Below are positions 5,649-6,658 of a stretch of DNA of 6,658 bases, in pieces. The stretch lies in assembly GCA_028293365.1 (NCBI GenBank), contig JAQGOX010000515.1:1-6658 (forward strand). The letters run 5' to 3'. Below the pieces are notes generated by a model. That model was given only the letters and a program-made list of their open reading frames with translations, did no database searches and was not told the DNA's origin. Origin of the DNA: Verrucomicrobiales bacterium (lineage in GTDB: Bacteria > Verrucomicrobiota > Verrucomicrobiia > Limisphaerales > SXQI01). Position numbers and translations under genes: made by a program. Each line of letters begins with the position of its first letter. The stretch's first letter is position 1.

Positions 5649-6658
5649 ATGCCCGACAAGCCGCTCATTGTTGCCGAGAACTTGAATCACTATTTCGGTG
5701 AGGGAACTCTGCGCAAACAAATCCTTTTTGAAGTCTCGACCACTTTCCATCCCGGCGAAATCGTCATTCTGACTGGCCCATCCGGTTCCGGCAAAACGAC
5801 CTTTCTCACCCTCGCCGGGGCATTACGGTCCGTTCAGGAAGGGAGCATGCGCGTGCTCGACCTCGAACTCAATGGCGCCGCTCCATCCTCGCTCGTCGCC
5901 ATTCGTAAAAATATCGGATTTATATTCCAGGCGCACAATCTTATCGACTCTCTGACAGCTCGGGCCAACATCCAAATGTCCCTCCCGCTCCACGGTCCGA
6001 TTTCAAAAAAGGATGCAGATGCTCGCGCGACCGAAATCCTGGAGGCTGTGGGATTGGGTCACCGTATGGATTATTATCCCTCCCATCTTTCCGGTGGCCA
6101 GAAGCAGCGCGTCGCCATCGCCCGCGCGCTCGTTGGGAAACCAAAAATCATTCTCGCTGACGAACCCACGGCCGCCCTCGATAAAAAGAGCGGGCGCGAA
6201 GTGGTGGAACTGCTGCAGGGATTGGCCCGTCAACAAGGTGTAACCATCCTGCTGGTTACCCACGATAACCGTATTCTCGATATTGCCGATCGCATTCTTA
6301 CACTGGAGGACGGCCGGATTTCCACGTTCGCCCGTGGACTCACTGCAAATGCCGGTCAAATGCTCAACAGCCTCGCAAGCCTCAATCGCCGTGGGATGCT
6401 TGCCAAAGAAATTCGCGATCTCAATCCAAAGAAGTTTGTTGAAGTGCTTCAGGAATCGACCAATGAACTCGAGAATTTACTCCGCACGTTGGACATGGCT
6501 CGCAAACATCTTAGCGAGACAATGTTGAACCAGGTTCTCCAGGCTGCCACTGAAAAGATCGCAGAACTGCTTCAGGCAGATCGCGCCACCCTCTTTATCG
6601 TGGATCGAGTGAACCAGAAGCTCCACTCAAAGGTCGCTCTTCACGCCGGAGACGAACC
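5649..6658 (+). CDS. devA: DevA-like ABC ATPase fused to a C-terminal GAF domain (partial)
   Basis: The frame opens at ATG 5649, one base after the devC stop, and runs 336 codons to the right edge without a stop. Residues 1-225 are a complete ABC nucleotide-binding domain: Walker A GPSGSGKT at 43-50, Q-loop Gln94, signature LSGGQKQR at 147-154, Walker B IILADEP at 167-173 with catalytic Glu172, D-loop ALD at 176-178, and switch His205. It would power DevC at the inner membrane. DevA proteins normally end near here. Instead, residues 226-295 form a mainly helical linker (FVEVLQESTNEL, NLLRTLDMARKHL), and 296-336 read as the start of a GAF domain (AATEKIAELLQADRATLFIVD, then LHSKVALHAGDE). GAF domains bind small ligands such as cyclic nucleotides, haem or bilins. 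Ligand and further C-terminal domains are not visible. No Shine-Dalgarno is seen, so translation is probably coupled to devC. Confidence 0.95.
   Translation, partial: MPDKPLIVAENLNHYFGEGTLRKQILFEVSTTFHPGEIVILTGPSGSGKTTFLTLAGALRSVQEGSMRVLDLELNGAAPSSLVAIRKNIGFIFQAHNLIDSLTARANIQMSLPLHGPISKKDADARATEILEAVGLGHRMDYYPSHLSGGQKQRVAIARALVGKPKIILADEPTAALDKKSGREVVELLQGLARQQGVTILLVTHDNRILDIADRILTLEDGRISTFARGLTANAGQMLNSLASLNRRGMLAKEIRDLNPKKFVEVLQESTNELENLLRTLDMARKHLSETMLNQVLQAATEKIAELLQADRATLFIVDRVNQKLHSKVALHAGDE

Noticed and set aside
6003..6528. Open frames at 6003-6359 minus, 6013-6243 plus and 6283-6528 plus
   Set aside because: All overlap the DevA-like ATPase and its extension in other frames. The main frame carries all ABC motifs and stays open to the edge.
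1..6658. Mobile elements, CRISPR arrays, tRNA or rRNA genes
   Set aside because: No transposase, integrase, long repeats, regularly spaced direct repeats, tRNA-like cloverleaf or rRNA sequence was seen on either strand.

Overview
The window holds part of a secondary-metabolite (probably lipid or polyketide) biosynthesis-and-export locus from a Gram-negative bacterium of moderate GC. Its seven genes form three divergent or convergent blocks. The exporter closely resembles the cyanobacterial heterocyst-glycolipid exporter DevBCA. The two small lysine-rich proteins and the general style suggest a non-cyanobacterial host, perhaps of the Verrucomicrobiota/Planctomycetota kind, but this placement is a low-confidence inference. 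Clear Shine-Dalgarno sequences are scarce: only one of the seven starts has a good one.

Layout: (1) Bases 1-785, minus strand: the first 261 codons of a type I polyketide synthase that opens directly with a ketosynthase (KS) domain; the rest lies beyond the left edge. (2) Bases 786-1029: divergent intergenic region with a weak promoter candidate and a perfect 7-bp hairpin just before the next start. (3) Bases 1030-2475, plus strand: a discrete FMN-dependent enoyl reductase of the PfaD / trans-acting PKS ER family. (4) Bases 2476-2565: convergent gap with a hairpin terminator whose T-run serves the minus strand. (5) Bases 2566-3241, minus strand: two small, highly basic proteins of unknown function, resembling my recollection of the DUF6200 and DUF6312 families. 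They share a VVI(x)EKKxKRK-like motif, C-terminal in one and N-terminal in the other. (6) Bases 3242-3420: divergent intergenic region with an imperfect palindrome overlapping a good -35 box. (7) Bases 3421-6658, plus strand: a tight devB-devC-devA operon. The DevA-like ATPase does not stop at the usual length but continues through a helical linker into the beginning of a GAF domain cut by the right edge.

Working model (inference): the PKS builds an acyl/polyketide chain, the discrete PfaD-like reductase saturates enoyl intermediates in trans, and DevBCA, with an unseen TolC-like outer-membrane channel, exports the lipid product. The two most interesting points are the GAF extension on the transporter ATPase, which suggests ligand- or signal-gated export, and the paired small basic proteins inside the locus. 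No rRNA, tRNA, CRISPR array, insertion sequence or transposase was seen.
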